Shown here: positions 24,973-34,145 of the stretch, in pieces | How positions within the stretch are numbered: the first letter of the stretch is position 1 | Layout: each line of letters begins with the position of its first letter | DNA from: JABWBH01 sp964526695 | GTDB lineage: Bacteria > Planctomycetota > Phycisphaerae > UBA1845 | DNA length: 64,000 nt | Assembly (NCBI GenBank): GCA_964526695.1 | Contig: CAZGJA010000035.1 | Coordinates: 24,543 to 88,542, forward strand | Direction of reading: 5' to 3' | Made by a program: the position numbers and the translations under genes | Notes under the pieces: generated by a model | Told to the model about the DNA's origin: nothing | Databases searched by the model: none | The model's input: only the letters and a program-made list of their open reading frames with translations

Positions 24973-26594
24973 CGCCGCACTTTCCGAAGCAGGAGCCAGC
25001 CGTCCAGGGCGGCCACCAGGGCGAGCCCGCCCCACATGATGCCCAGACCGATCAGGCCCGTGCCCGCTTTCTCCGTCAACTGCTTCCCCATCAGAATGGT
25101 CACAAGCACCAGCGCGCCGGGGATCATGCTGATGCCGACCGAAACCAGGAGCTGCGACTGGCTGAAGAGGATGCCCAGCGCCGCCGCCAGCAGCCCCAAT
25201 GCGAACACGCTGGCGGTGAAGGAAAACCGCTGGTGCAGCACGCCGGTGATCTTGCGGACCGTGCCGTCGATCTCCTCGGTCAGTTCCAGCCGCTTTGCCT
25301 GAATGCGGACATCGCCGCTCACGGGAAGCTGCGGCGAAAGCAAGGCATTGTCGTCCAGCTTCTCGACCGCCGAAACGACCTCGGCGGGAACCTCGGCCGG
25401 CTTGAGGCGGAACGAATCGCGCGGGCGGACGGCCTGCGGAAGCTGCCCGAAGTCCGGCGCCTGGACCTTGTCGTACAGGTCGATGAGCACCTGGCAAGCC
25501 GCCAGCGAATCGGCGGGCGCGATCTCGATGGTCGCGCGTTCGGCGGTGAACGTGCGGCTTTCCCGGTCTTGTCGCTCGACGACGACTGGCCCCGGCACCA
25601 GCAGCGAGCCGTCCGGCTGAACCTGCACAGCGCCGGGCTTGGATCCTTCCCCACACCGCAGCTCGTACTTTCCGCCCGGCAAATCGAGCTTCACGGCTTC
25701 GCCCAGCGCCAGCCCGTTGACGATGTGCGCGTACGTCATCGCGCGACCCACGTTGAGCCGGAAGCTCTCGAAGGCCTCGCGCACGTCCACCCATTCGGTG
25801 GGTTTTTTCCGAAAAAAATACAAGTCCGGCAGGTTGAGGAACTTGATGCGCTGCGGCAGCGCGAACGGAATCTCCGCCGTGGGCAGCTCGAACTGATGCA
25901 CTTCCATAAAATCGTCGTTCTTGCGGTCGTAGTAGCGCACGTTGTTCATCATGCCGGAAAGCTTCGGCCGCCCCGCGGACCGGTCGATCAGAAAGTCCAC
26001 CGGCGACGCGGTCCCCACGCGCACCACCTCGTCGTCGCCCATCTCCATGAAGACGACGCCCGTCAAGGTGATGTGACTGTTCTTGCCCTCCGTCTGGATG
26101 TCGAACGCCTCGGTGTACAGGCGGTAGCGGCCCAGCCCCGGAAGCGCCTGGCCGGGGTTGTTGAGACGCTGCCGGATGATCGTCTCCAGATCGGCGGCCA
26201 CGATCTCGTCGAGATTACGCACCAGATTCGGTATCAGGAAGTTTAGGCAGCCGAAAGTGACCACTGCGGAGACGAGGCTCAGCAGCACGGTGGGCCAGAG
26301 GAGGCTGAGGATGTTGATGCCGCTGCTTCGGCAGGCGGTTAGCTCATTGTCCGCCGCCAGCCTGCCGTAAGTTGCAGCGGCACTGTACATTGTTGCGACC
26401 GGCAGCGTCAGCGTCGCCGCCACCGGGAGGACAAGCGTCATGAGCTTGAGCAGCTCCTGGAGGGTCACCTCGTCCAGCCGGATCATGTTCAGCACGCCGC
26501 CGCCCATGCTCAGGACGGCGGTCAGCCCCAGCAGCGTCAGGGCGAATGTCTTGCCCATTTCGCGGAAAATATAAAGCTGAAGCGTTCGGAGCAT
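24969..26594 (-). CDS. LptF/LptG-family LPS export permease with enlarged periplasmic domain
   Basis: 541 aa from ATG 26594; a GTG-type upstream extension of 18 residues lacks the family start and is rejected. It begins MLRTLQLYIFREMGKTFALT. Three helices follow, with LLKLMTLVLPVAATLTLPVA and YSAAATYGRLAADNELTACR, the conserved cytoplasmic coupling region for LptB. The periplasmic part is about 150 residues longer than in Escherichia coli LptF/G (total about 360 aa there). Three C-terminal helices follow (FSFTASVFALGLLAAALGIL onward). It is the first gene of the leftward pair. The stop codon lies in the terminal repeat of a MITE-like element. Confidence 0.88.
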   Translation of the reverse strand: MLRTLQLYIFREMGKTFALTLLGLTAVLSMGGGVLNMIRLDEVTLQELLKLMTLVLPVAATLTLPVATMYSAAATYGRLAADNELTACRSSGINILSLLWPTVLLSLVSAVVTFGCLNFLIPNLVRNLDEIVAADLETIIRQRLNNPGQALPGLGRYRLYTEAFDIQTEGKNSHITLTGVVFMEMGDDEVVRVGTASPVDFLIDRSAGRPKLSGMMNNVRYYDRKNDDFMEVHQFELPTAEIPFALPQRIKFLNLPDLYFFRKKPTEWVDVREAFESFRLNVGRAMTYAHIVNGLALGEAVKLDLPGGKYELRCGEGSKPGAVQVQPDGSLLVPGPVVVERQDRESRTFTAERATIEIAPADSLAACQVLIDLYDKVQAPDFGQLPQAVRPRDSFRLKPAEVPAEVVSAVEKLDDNALLSPQLPVSGDVRIQAKRLELTEEIDGTVRKITGVLHQRFSFTASVFALGLLAAALGILFSQSQLLVSVGISMIPGALVLVTILMGKQLTEKAGTGLIGLGIMWGGLALVAALDGWLLLRKVRR

Positions 26595-27003
26595 CCAGTG
26601 TCCGTTCTTCCAGCGATCTCGGGTTGACCGACCACACCCCCGCGCCAACGGGGTGAAAAGGGGGCATCGCCGGCCCGCCCGTCATTCCCGGCAGGCCGCG
26701 ATCAGTAGGGGATGCTACGGGAAGCAACCCTTGCCGACAACCGAGGCTCCGCCGATGCGTCAATCAGCAGTCCACGGCGCTGTGTTGGGTCCGCAATATC
26801 GGCGCTGCCGCGAACGACTCGCCGCCCTACGCCGGACCCTGGCTGCAGGGTGCAATCGTACCTCCCACAGGGAGACGCCCTCCCATGCAGGTCTGTCCGG
26901 CGAGCGCCTCGCCAGCGGCTCGCCAGCGGAAAACCAATTGAGCCGATAACTGTGGCGGGATTCGACTCCTTCTTAACTGGGGACACGCGCCGGAGGGCAT
27001 GGG
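26595..27003. other. divergent intergenic region, no promoter recognised
   Basis: 409 bp between the divergent LPS permease and HldE-like genes. It must hold both promoters, but no -35/-10 pair stands out. A partial ATTCCC-family remnant lies near 26682 and a duplicated CTCGCCAGCGG at 26909-26930. A CGGAGGG ribosome-binding site at 26991-26997 decides the TTG start of the next gene. Confidence 0.5.
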
Positions 27004-28635
27004 TTGGGATACGAGCGCAAGATCGTCTGCGCCGCGGAACTGCTGAGGCAGGTGGCCGAGGCGCGCGCTGCCGGGCGGACGGTGGTGCAGTGTCACGGGT
27101 GCTTCGACATCGTGCATCCGGGACATGTGCGCTACTTGGAGTTCGCCCGTCGGCAGGGTGATCTGCTCATCGTCTCGCTCACCGGCGATGCGCAGGTCGG
27201 CAAGGGGGAGGATCGCCCATACATCCCCGCGGCCCTTCGCGCGGAGAACATCGCCGCGCTGGAGTTCGTGGATCTGGTCGTCATCCACCCGGAGCCGACG
27301 GCCGAGGCGCTGCTGGCGCGGGTTCGCCCGGACATCTACGTCAAGGGCGCCGAGTACGAGCATTCGCGCGACGCGCGGTTTCTGGCGGAGCGGCGCATCG
27401 TCGAGACGTGCGGCGGGCGCATCATCTTCTCCAGCGGCGACGTGGTGTTCAGCTCGACGCGGCTGATCAACCGGATGCACGCGCGCACGGACGGCGAGGA
27501 CTCGCGGCTTGAGCTGACCTGCTCGCGTTACGGCATCGACCAGTCGGCGCTGCTGGAGCTGTGCGAGCGGTTCCGCGGGCTGCGCGTCATGGTGATCGGC
27601 GACGTGATCCTCGACCGTTACGTGCACTGCGACACGGTGGGCGTCGCCAGCGAGTCGCCGGTGATGTCGCTGGCGCAGCTCGGCGAGCAGACGTTCGTCG
27701 GCGGCGCGGGGATCATCGCGCGTCACGTGGCGGCGCTGGGGGCGAACGTGCTGCTGGTGTCCCGCGCGGGCCGCGACGCGGCCTGCGAGGAAGTCCGCCG
27801 GACGCTGGACGGCGAGGGCGTCCGCGCGCACCTCGTGGATTCACCCGCGCCCCTGCCGCAAAAGACGCGGTTTCTTGCGGAAGACACGAAGCTTTTCAAG
27901 CTCGATCAAATCCATCACCAGCCGCTGGACTCGCGCGCGGAGGACGACGTGTGCGCCGTGATCGAAGGCGCGGCGCCGGGCATGGACGCGGTCATCCTCT
28001 GCGACTTTGGCTGCGGGTTGATTACGGGAGGGCTGCTGTCACGCTCGCTGCCCGTGCTTCGACGGCACGCGCGGATTCTCGCCGCGGACGTGAGCGGCAA
28101 GCGGGCCAACCTGCTCCACTTCCGTCACGCGGACCTCCTCTGCCCCACGGAGCGCGAGGTGCGCTCGGCGTTGAACGATCATGAATCCGGACTGTCGAAC
28201 GCGGCCTGGCAGCTTCTGCATCAGACGCAGGCGCGTCACGCGATCATCACGCTGGGCAAGCGCGGGCTGGTGACGTTCGAGCGTCCGGGCAAGACGCCGC
28301 AGTCGGCGAACTGGGCGGGGCGGCTCATCAGCGAGACGATGCCGAGCTTCGCGCCGTACGCCGTGGACTGCCTCGGCGCGGGCGACGCGATGCTGGCGAC
28401 CGCGACGCTGGCGCTGGCGGGGGGGGGGAACCTCATGCAGGCGGCGTACCTCGGCAACGCGGCGGCGGCGATGGAAGTGCTGCTGCCGGGCAATATCCCG
28501 ATTGAGCACCGATCGCTTGCGGCGTGGATCCGCGAGCGCCGCGAACTGGCCTTGGTGCGCCGCCAGCGCTCGCGCGAGGAGATTCCTGAACCGTCCAGCG
28601 CCACCTCCGCTTCGCTCACCGAGTTGAAGGCGTAA
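27004..28635 (+). CDS. hldE: bifunctional heptose-phosphate cytidylyltransferase/kinase (HldE-like, domains swapped)
   Basis: 543 aa from TTG 27004, six bases after CGGAGGG; no ATG or GTG fits. Residues about 25-165 are a nucleotidyltransferase with the HPGH motif (38-41), a GDAQVGKGEDRPYIP loop and YVKGAEYE. Residues about 190-520 are a PfkB sugar kinase (VMVIGDVILDRYVHC, VGGAGIIARHVAALG, and the catalytic DCLGAGDA near 455-462). Escherichia coli HldE has the kinase first, so the order here is reversed. The pair of activities would make ADP- or CDP-activated heptose precursors for LPS core, fitting the adjacent LptF/G genes. The last 30 residues are an Arg/Ser tail of no known role. Confidence 0.85.
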   Translation: MGYERKIVCAAELLRQVAEARAAGRTVVQCHGCFDIVHPGHVRYLEFARRQGDLLIVSLTGDAQVGKGEDRPYIPAALRAENIAALEFVDLVVIHPEPTAEALLARVRPDIYVKGAEYEHSRDARFLAERRIVETCGGRIIFSSGDVVFSSTRLINRMHARTDGEDSRLELTCSRYGIDQSALLELCERFRGLRVMVIGDVILDRYVHCDTVGVASESPVMSLAQLGEQTFVGGAGIIARHVAALGANVLLVSRAGRDAACEEVRRTLDGEGVRAHLVDSPAPLPQKTRFLAEDTKLFKLDQIHHQPLDSRAEDDVCAVIEGAAPGMDAVILCDFGCGLITGGLLSRSLPVLRRHARILAADVSGKRANLLHFRHADLLCPTEREVRSALNDHESGLSNAAWQLLHQTQARHAIITLGKRGLVTFERPGKTPQSANWAGRLISETMPSFAPYAVDCLGAGDAMLATATLALAGGGNLMQAAYLGNAAAAMEVLLPGNIPIEHRSLAAWIRERRELALVRRQRSREEIPEPSSATSASLTELKA

Positions 28636-28682
28636 CGCGGCCGGCTCGCGCAACAGGCGCAGCTGCACGCAACAGGCGCCGC

Positions 28683-28765
28683 TGCACGCCCGTCATTCCC
28701 GCGCAGGCGGGAATCCAGCGTCTTCACGCATCGTCCTGGACCCCCGCCTGCGCGGGGGTGACGAG
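28683..28765. repeat. ATTCCCGC..GCGGGAAT family, inverted pair
   Basis: CGTCATTCCCGCGCAGGCGG-type copy at 28691-28718 followed by the GC-rich counterpart CCCCCGCCTGCGCGGGGGTG at 28741-28760. Both lie in the convergent gap after the HldE-like gene and could act as a bidirectional 3'-end structure. Confidence 0.8.
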
Positions 28766-28811
28766 GGTCGATGCCGAGGAAGCACGGCATCAGAACGCGC
28801 GTGCCTTGCTC

Positions 28812-29090
28812 CTACCCGCCTGACAGCGCCTGGAAGAAATAGACCTCCCCGTGTTCGCGCACGGGATCGGAAAGCGCCATGCGGTCGGCGAGGAGTTGCC
28901 CGTCGATGAAGATGTTGACGTGCTTGCGCAGCGCGCCGGCGTCGTCCACAATGTACCCCGCAAGGCCCGGGTAGCGGCGATTCAATTCGGAAAGCACCTC
29001 CCGCGCGGTGGCGCCACCGACGCGATCTCCGTCCGGCGGCAACGCCGGGAAGTACCGGTAGAGATGCGGCGTGAAACGTGCGATGGCCAT
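28812..29090 (-). CDS. MoaD/ThiS-like ubiquitin-fold sulfur carrier
   Basis: 92 aa from ATG 29090 (start MAIARFTPHL fits the family; an ATG four codons earlier lacks a better ribosome site). It is a beta-grasp protein ending in the diagnostic Gly-Gly (FFQALSGG) that is adenylated and thiocarboxylated by an E1-like enzyme. Key segments are REVLSELNRRYPGLAGYIVD and ALRKHVNIFIDGQLLADR. This subgroup is not the molybdopterin-synthase subunit itself. As I recall, it often accompanies a BNR-propeller gene; the propeller of this window lies at 13853-14944. No E1-like or MoaE gene is nearby. Confidence 0.85.
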   Translation of the reverse strand: MAIARFTPHLYRYFPALPPDGDRVGGATAREVLSELNRRYPGLAGYIVDDAGALRKHVNIFIDGQLLADRMALSDPVREHGEVYFFQALSGG

Positions 29091-29146
29091 GTTCTTCAAC
29101 ATTACCGGCGCGGCAAGTTGAGACGGCCTGCGCGCGCCGTTCGGTC

Positions 29147-29557
29147 TCAGCCTTTGTGCTCGCCGCGGTCCGGCTGATTGCGGAAGCCGGTGATCTGCGG
29201 CATGTCGCCCGGCTTCTCAGTGGGATGCACGGCGAAGACCTCGACGCGGACGATTTCCTCGAACGGAACGGTGACGATGAACGCGCCGACCTTGTACTGC
29301 TCCTCGACCGGCTCGCACTCGAACGTCAGGTGGGACTTGGACTCGACCTCCGCCAGCTCGCGCATCTCATAGCTGAACCCGTCGCGCAGGTAGATCAACG
29401 TGCGCACCTCAAGCTCGCCGAAGAAGCTCTGAAACGCCTCGTCCTGCTCGGCGGTGGAACGGTCGAGATGCTTGAATCGCTTGAACGCACAGCGAGCCTT
29501 GGCCTCGTCGCACTGCTGGTGAAACGCGACGCTGTGGAACCAGTCGTAGTTGAACAT
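29147..29557 (-). CDS. conserved-looking protein of unknown function
   Basis: 136 aa from ATG 29557; a TTG seven codons upstream is possible, and neither has a strong ribosome-binding site. The protein is mixed alpha/beta with no signal peptide or membrane segment: an N-terminal helical part rich in Phe/His/Cys (FNYDWFHSVAFHQQCDEAKAR), then FFGELEVRTLIYLRDGFSYEM and a beta-rich end (FIVTVPFEEIVRVEVFAVHP). I do not recognise a family. It lies 56 bp upstream of the MoaD-like gene on the same strand, so it may be cotranscribed with it. Confidence 0.55.
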   Translation of the reverse strand: MFNYDWFHSVAFHQQCDEAKARCAFKRFKHLDRSTAEQDEAFQSFFGELEVRTLIYLRDGFSYEMRELAEVESKSHLTFECEPVEEQYKVGAFIVTVPFEEIVRVEVFAVHPTEKPGDMPQITGFRNQPDRGEHKG

Positions 29558-29632
29558 GGAGTTTTGCGAATCCGTCAAGAGTCGGTTGAAGCCCGCGCCG
29601 AGGGCGCACGATAAATGCGGGCAGGGCTTGCG

Positions 29633-31582
29633 TCAATCGCGCCGTGCCTCGCGGCCGTCGGCGCTGCCCGGCGCCGGCTCGCCGAGAATGCGATACGCGG
29701 TGAGCGTCAGTCCGTCGAGCGATCTTGAGTCGATGCGCTCCACGATGAACGCCTGGCCCCAGGCGCCGCGCGCGATCGAGCGACCCTGCGCATCCGTCGT
29801 CACGCGCGTACGAGTCTCGCCGGAGGTGAGGTAGAACGCCGGTCGAAGCCCGCGCTGCGCGGCGTATCGCAGACCCGGCGGCGTGTCCGGAAGCGCGGCG
29901 TAGGCGCGATCGGGGCAGTAGCAGGCGTAGTCGCGGATCTGCATGAAATGGGCGGCGTCCGCGTTCTGCGCCCAGTAGTCGCACAGGACCACTTCGCCCG
30001 GCTTGCGCGTCGCTTCGCACGACGCGGTCAGTTCGTCGATCGCGCGGCAGCGGTCTGCCTGACCGCGCGCGCCGCGCTCGAAAGCCACGACGGGCCAGGC
30101 GCAGATCGCAACAAGCAGAGTCATCGGCATGACGGATCTGAGGCGGAATCGCAAACCAGCATCTGCGCGGTGAAGCTCTTCCTTTGGAGTCCACATGCGC
30201 TGAAGCGCGCCGACGGCCAGCGGGATCGCCAGCACGAGCGCCGGACCGTAATGATGCGGAGAGGGATGCACCGCGCCGCGCACGACTGCCAATCCGAACA
30301 TCAGCACAAATGCGCCGCCGAAGAAGAATGTCTCGGCCGGCTGCTGCTGACGCAAGGTCCGGATGCCCGCCGCGATCAGCGCGAGGATCGGCGCACACGC
30401 AAGAAGCGGCGTCTGCGACCACTGATGCCAGAGGCTGCTCGCCAGCGCCGTCGGACCCAGCGAGCCACGGTTTTCCGCCCCGCTGATCGTCCACCACAGC
30501 GTCCGCGCCATCGGCGTCAGCTCATCCACGAAGAACGCATTGGCGAGGAACATCCCGGCAAGCCCCGCCAGCACTGCGGCGGGAATCAGCGGATTCAGCA
30601 GAAACCCGGCAAGGCGCCCGGCTCGCCGATACGACCGTGATGCCGCAGTGACGCCAAGCCACAGGAGCACCGCGCCGACCCCGGCGAGGATTCGAGCGTC
30701 GATGCCGTGCGACGTGCGATGCGCGTTCATCCACAGCACCAGCGCCAGATACAGCGCGGTCGAATTGACAAGCACCTTGAGTTTGCACGAAGAAATAGGC
30801 GAGCGAAGTCCTTCCCATGCGCACGGCGCTTCCGACCGGCAAAGCGACGCCAGTGCCAGCCCCACAAGCGGCAGCAGGGCGATCGAATGCACCTTCACCG
30901 TGACGGCCGCGCCGAGCATAAGGCACGCGGCAAGCAAACGGGCGGGCGAGCGCATCCGAACTGAATGTGCCAGCAGCATGACACCAAGCAGATTGAGCAC
31001 GTCCAGCGGCGCCTCGGGCCTGAACGTGGTCGCGTGGGACAAACTTCCCGGACAGGCGGCGAAGAGCACCGCGCCGGCCACGCCCGCGCCGATCGAGTTG
31101 AACACCCGGCGGCAGACCTCGAACGTTGTGAGCATCGCGGCCAGGAAGAACCCGATCGCCCACGTGCGAACGATCCACAGGGCTGGCGTAATGTCCAGCA
31201 GCAGAGCATCGCCATACGCTTGCAGCGTCAGCCCCGAGCTGATCGACCGGAAGGCATGATCCAGCGCCAGGCTCGCCGCCAGCAGCGCCTGAAGCGGCAG
31301 CCCGGGATGATCCAGCTTTTCCGTCGGCTGCCCAAGCAGCAGGTTCACCGCGGACGCGACGTAGTTGGCGTCGCAGTCGGCGGAGAGCCACCAGGGCGAG
31401 AGCGGCCGCGTCAACAGAAGAGCAAGCGCGGCGAGAATGAGTCCGCAACGGACGAGCGTGACGCGCCGCAGCGGAAGCACCCGCGTGCGGGATTCGATAT
31501 TCGCACCTAGGATTGAGTCCCCCGCGGGGTGGGGCTCAAGCGATGACCGAGGTTCAAGGAATGCGGTGGATGCGGTGGACAT
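29633..31582 (-). CDS. multi-membrane-span glycosyltransferase-like protein (PMT/ArnT fold)
   Basis: 649 aa from ATG 31582; reading further upstream would enter a 30-bp tandem repeat and is rejected. At least eleven hydrophobic segments are present. The first extracytoplasmic loop has SADCDANYVASAVNLLLGQP with the acidic residues expected at the GT-C active site, then DHPGLPLQALLAASL. The C-terminal 130 residues form a soluble extracytoplasmic domain with several cysteines (ADRCRAIDELTASCEAT, CDYW, YACYCPDR), possibly disulfide-linked. It should use a polyprenyl-phosphate sugar. It is the largest of three such proteins in the window, with low similarity between them. Confidence 0.72.
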   Translation of the reverse strand: MSTASTAFLEPRSSLEPHPAGDSILGANIESRTRVLPLRRVTLVRCGLILAALALLLTRPLSPWWLSADCDANYVASAVNLLLGQPTEKLDHPGLPLQALLAASLALDHAFRSISSGLTLQAYGDALLLDITPALWIVRTWAIGFFLAAMLTTFEVCRRVFNSIGAGVAGAVLFAACPGSLSHATTFRPEAPLDVLNLLGVMLLAHSVRMRSPARLLAACLMLGAAVTVKVHSIALLPLVGLALASLCRSEAPCAWEGLRSPISSCKLKVLVNSTALYLALVLWMNAHRTSHGIDARILAGVGAVLLWLGVTAASRSYRRAGRLAGFLLNPLIPAAVLAGLAGMFLANAFFVDELTPMARTLWWTISGAENRGSLGPTALASSLWHQWSQTPLLACAPILALIAAGIRTLRQQQPAETFFFGGAFVLMFGLAVVRGAVHPSPHHYGPALVLAIPLAVGALQRMWTPKEELHRADAGLRFRLRSVMPMTLLVAICAWPVVAFERGARGQADRCRAIDELTASCEATRKPGEVVLCDYWAQNADAAHFMQIRDYACYCPDRAYAALPDTPPGLRYAAQRGLRPAFYLTSGETRTRVTTDAQGRSIARGAWGQAFIVERIDSRSLDGLTLTAYRILGEPAPGSADGREARRD

Positions 31583-31710
31583 GATGAAGCCGATGATAGC
31601 GCCGAAACGGCCAGACCCGCGGCCGCAGTTCCTGCGCGACCGACACGGCCGCTTCATCCTTATCGGACAAATGACGGCTCGATCGAACTTGCCATGGCCT
31701 TCCCGGCTGC

Positions 31711-31860
31711 GACGGAATCCGGGGTAGTTCGTCGCTCCGCGACGGAACGCGGGGTAGTTCGTCGCTCCGCGACGGAACGCGGGGTAGTTCGTCGCTCCGC
31801 GACGGAACGCAGGGTAGTTCGTCGCTCCGCGACGGAATGCAGGGTAGTTCGTCGCTCCGC
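31711..31860. repeat. five tandem 30-bp repeats (GTAGTTCGTCGCTCCGCGAC family)
   Basis: Five head-to-tail units of exactly 30 bp run 31711-31740, 31741-31770, 31771-31800, 31801-31830 and 31831-31860; copies two and three are identical and the others differ by one to three bases. Each contains the palindrome GTCGCTCCGCGAC. Because 30 is divisible by three, all frames stay open and mimic a repetitive protein. There are no spacers, so it is not a CRISPR. The block runs into an ATTCCCGC-family copy (31871-31893). Related tandem copies occur at 62644-62750 and diverged ones at 59046-59226. Confidence 0.9.
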
Positions 31861-32107
31861 GACGAGACTGGATTCCCGCCTGCGCGGAAATGACGCACCT
31901 GGCGAGAGCACCCCGTAGGGGAGCCAGAGCCAACTTCGTGTCCGTGGAGCAACCCCGGCGCGACGGTAAGGCCCATTCTGACGTGGGTTCGCGCGAGCTG
32001 AAACCACGCGGCTCGGTGAACAAGAACAAGGAATGCTCTAGATAGAACCTCCAGAGGGGGAAACCGATTCTCTCCGGCTATGGGGGTTGAGCATCGAGGT
32101 AGTGCGC

Positions 32108-32182
32108 TGGGGGGCGGGCGTCTCGCCCGCCTCCGACCCACGTTGGCCAGGTCAGGCGGGCAAGATGCCCGCCCCCCCCTTG
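32108..32182. repeat. GGGCGGGCGTCTCGCCCGCC-type palindromic pair
   Basis: A GCGGGCGTCTCGCCCGC palindrome at about 32115-32131 is followed by GGCGGGCAAGATGCCCGCCC at 32155-32176. The same family forms the interior of the MITE-like element at 24842-24972. It lies downstream of the beta-helix gene's stop. The rest of 31861-32225 has no further feature. Confidence 0.7.
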
Positions 32183-32225
32183 CAGAACTGTACCTTGCAG
32201 CAGTTTCCCGATTGCATGGGCTTAC

Positions 32226-34034
32226 TCAGAACGAGCCGCCGAACTGCACCGCGAGCACGGCGAAGTCCGCCGCGTCCACGTCGCCGTCGCCGTCGAAGTC
32301 CGCGGGCTTGGCGCTGGAAGTCCGGCAGCCCGGCGGCCTGTCGGTCACGCCCGGTCCGCCGATGCAGCCGACGAAGAACTGATGATCGAGCAGGTCCACG
32401 TCGCCGTCGTCGTCGAGGTCGGCGATGGCGCGGGCCTCATAAGCGCCCATGTCCACGATGCGCGAGCCGTACTCAGGGGCTGGGTTGCCCGTATCCGGCG
32501 AGGCCGGGTCGTCCACGAATCGCGGCTTGCCGTCCAGATCAAAGGGGACTCGCTCGCTGACATCGCCGTCGCCGTCCAGGTCGTGCCCATCCGAGGGCAC
32601 GGTCGCAGCGTCCGCGGCGTCGATGCACGGCGAACCCTGGAGAAGCCGCAGGTCGTCATCGACCGTGCCCGCGACGCCGTCGCCGCCGTCCGCGTCCGCG
32701 AACGTCGGCGGATCATCGATGTTGGCGTTAGCCTGGCCGCCGAACGGAATCTCGTCGTCGCCGGCGTCCTCGTCCTCGATGCAACTGAACTCAACGGATG
32801 CCTGACCGCCGCCGGCGATATGGATGGCGTCCGGTTCGGGGTCGCCGTCGTGACGATTCCCCCAGAAGATGCAGTTGGCGAATCCGGCCGTCCCGCTGCC
32901 GCCGAGAAGTTGCACCGCGCCGGCCTCCTGGGAAGCCGTGTTGCCCGCGAAGGTGCAGCCGGTGAACCGGGGTGTTGCGAGCGACTGGAAGAAGAACGTG
33001 GCCGCACCGCCGCGTTCCGAGCGGTTGCCGCTGAACAGGCAGTGGGTGACGGGCAGTGGCCCGAGGGTCCCGATGGAGATCGCGCCGCCGCGCGACCCCG
33101 AGGTGTTCCCGAAGAACGAGCAGCCGGTCATGCGAATGGGACGATCGGTCAGGATCGAGATCGCGCCGCCTTCCGCGACGATGGCGCGATTCGCGGTGAA
33201 CACGCAGGAGACCAGGTCGCTTTCGACGGCGGGCTGGCCGAAGATGGCGCCGCCGTAATGCTCCGCGACGTTGCGCTCAAACGTGCAATCGCGCGCCGTC
33301 AGGGCGTCGCGCTGGAGATCCACGCCTCCGCCGAACAACGCGGTGTTTTCAACCACACGGCACGATTGCAGCCGCGGGCGTCCGGCGACGACCGCCATCG
33401 CCCCGCCCGACACCGCGGCATTGGCCTCGAATGTGCAGGATCGCAGCATCGGAGACGGGCTTTGTGTGTACAACCCGCCGCCGGCGTCATGCGGGAATGA
33501 ACCGTTAGCGTTCCCCGCGCGAACGGTCAAACCATCGAGCACGAACGCTCCCGCCGCCGGGGCGCCCGTGATGACGTGGTAACTGTTGTCGCCGGCGTTT
33601 CCGATCACGCCGATGTCCCCGCTCAGCGTGGTTTCGAAGCGATCGACATCGCGCTCATCGGGATTGCCTTCGCCGAAGCCTGCGTAGCCGCCGGCGATGG
33701 TCAACTCCACAGCGATCAGCAGGGTGGCCGATCGGCTGTTAGATCCGCCCGGAACGGCGCGGCTCTGGTCCGGGCGATAAGTTCCCTGGGCGATGCGAAT
33801 CTCGTCCCCGGCGGTTGCCGCGGCGAGTGCATCCGTGGGGTAGTGAAAAGCGGTTTCCCACGCTTGCCCCGCACCATCCTGCGGAGACCGCGGATCCACG
33901 TGCAGAATGCTCTGAGCGCCGGCGGGCGTAAGACTCGCCACAAGCACGGCCGCCACGCAGCCGTGCAGCCGTCGCGGCGAGATGAAGCGCCCGGCGCCGC
34001 GCGCGGAACTGGCATGGCAGGAAGCGTGTCTCAA
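32226..34034 (-). CDS. secreted right-handed beta-helix protein with dockerin-like C-terminus
   Basis: 602 aa. The signal peptide spans about residues 1-41 (RLHGCVAAVLVASLTPAGAQ). The mature region starts with ILHVDPRSPQDGAGQAWETA, as in bacterial parallel beta-helix (choice-of-anchor) proteins. Rungs recur as GGA/GGG steps (AVSGGAMAV, LFGGGVDL, HYGGAIFG, EGGAISI, RGGAISI, RGGAATF) at about 25-residue intervals, 190-400. The C-terminus has two Ca-binding-like EF/dockerin repeats, DLDDDGDVDLLDHQFF and DFDGDGDVDAADFAVL, common at the ends of planctomycete exported proteins. It may bind or cleave polysaccharide outside the cell; no catalytic triad could be assigned. Confidence 0.82.
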   Translation of the reverse strand: MRHASCHASSARGAGRFISPRRLHGCVAAVLVASLTPAGAQSILHVDPRSPQDGAGQAWETAFHYPTDALAAATAGDEIRIAQGTYRPDQSRAVPGGSNSRSATLLIAVELTIAGGYAGFGEGNPDERDVDRFETTLSGDIGVIGNAGDNSYHVITGAPAAGAFVLDGLTVRAGNANGSFPHDAGGGLYTQSPSPMLRSCTFEANAAVSGGAMAVVAGRPRLQSCRVVENTALFGGGVDLQRDALTARDCTFERNVAEHYGGAIFGQPAVESDLVSCVFTANRAIVAEGGAISILTDRPIRMTGCSFFGNTSGSRGGAISIGTLGPLPVTHCLFSGNRSERGGAATFFFQSLATPRFTGCTFAGNTASQEAGAVQLLGGSGTAGFANCIFWGNRHDGDPEPDAIHIAGGGQASVEFSCIEDEDAGDDEIPFGGQANANIDDPPTFADADGGDGVAGTVDDDLRLLQGSPCIDAADAATVPSDGHDLDGDGDVSERVPFDLDGKPRFVDDPASPDTGNPAPEYGSRIVDMGAYEARAIADLDDDGDVDLLDHQFFVGCIGGPGVTDRPPGCRTSSAKPADFDGDGDVDAADFAVLAVQFGGSF

Positions 34035-34145
34035 GGCAGTGCTCCTTTATTGGCCGGGAACCGGAACCCCTCCGCTCTTTGCAGCACAATGTCGCCGGAA
34101 GCGCGAGTAATTGCACACGGGGCCGGTTGGCACGGACTGGCGGTT

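Noticed and set aside
24697..25794. A 366-residue N-terminal extension of the LptF/G permease
   Set aside because: It reads through the heptamer array, the MITE-like element and antisense of the partner gene; the family start MSILDRYIL lies at 24693.
31711..31860. CRISPR array
   Set aside because: The units are directly adjacent with no unique spacers, and no cas gene is in the window.
31694..31918. Open frames encoding repeated RRSATERGVV or RRGATNYPAF peptides
   Set aside because: They exist only because a 30-bp palindromic repeat keeps all frames open; there is no independent start, signal or family, and the same happens on both strands.
31583..32029. N-terminal extension of the membrane glycosyltransferase
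   Set aside because: The added residues are translated tandem repeats; the hydrophobic topology starts after ATG 31582.
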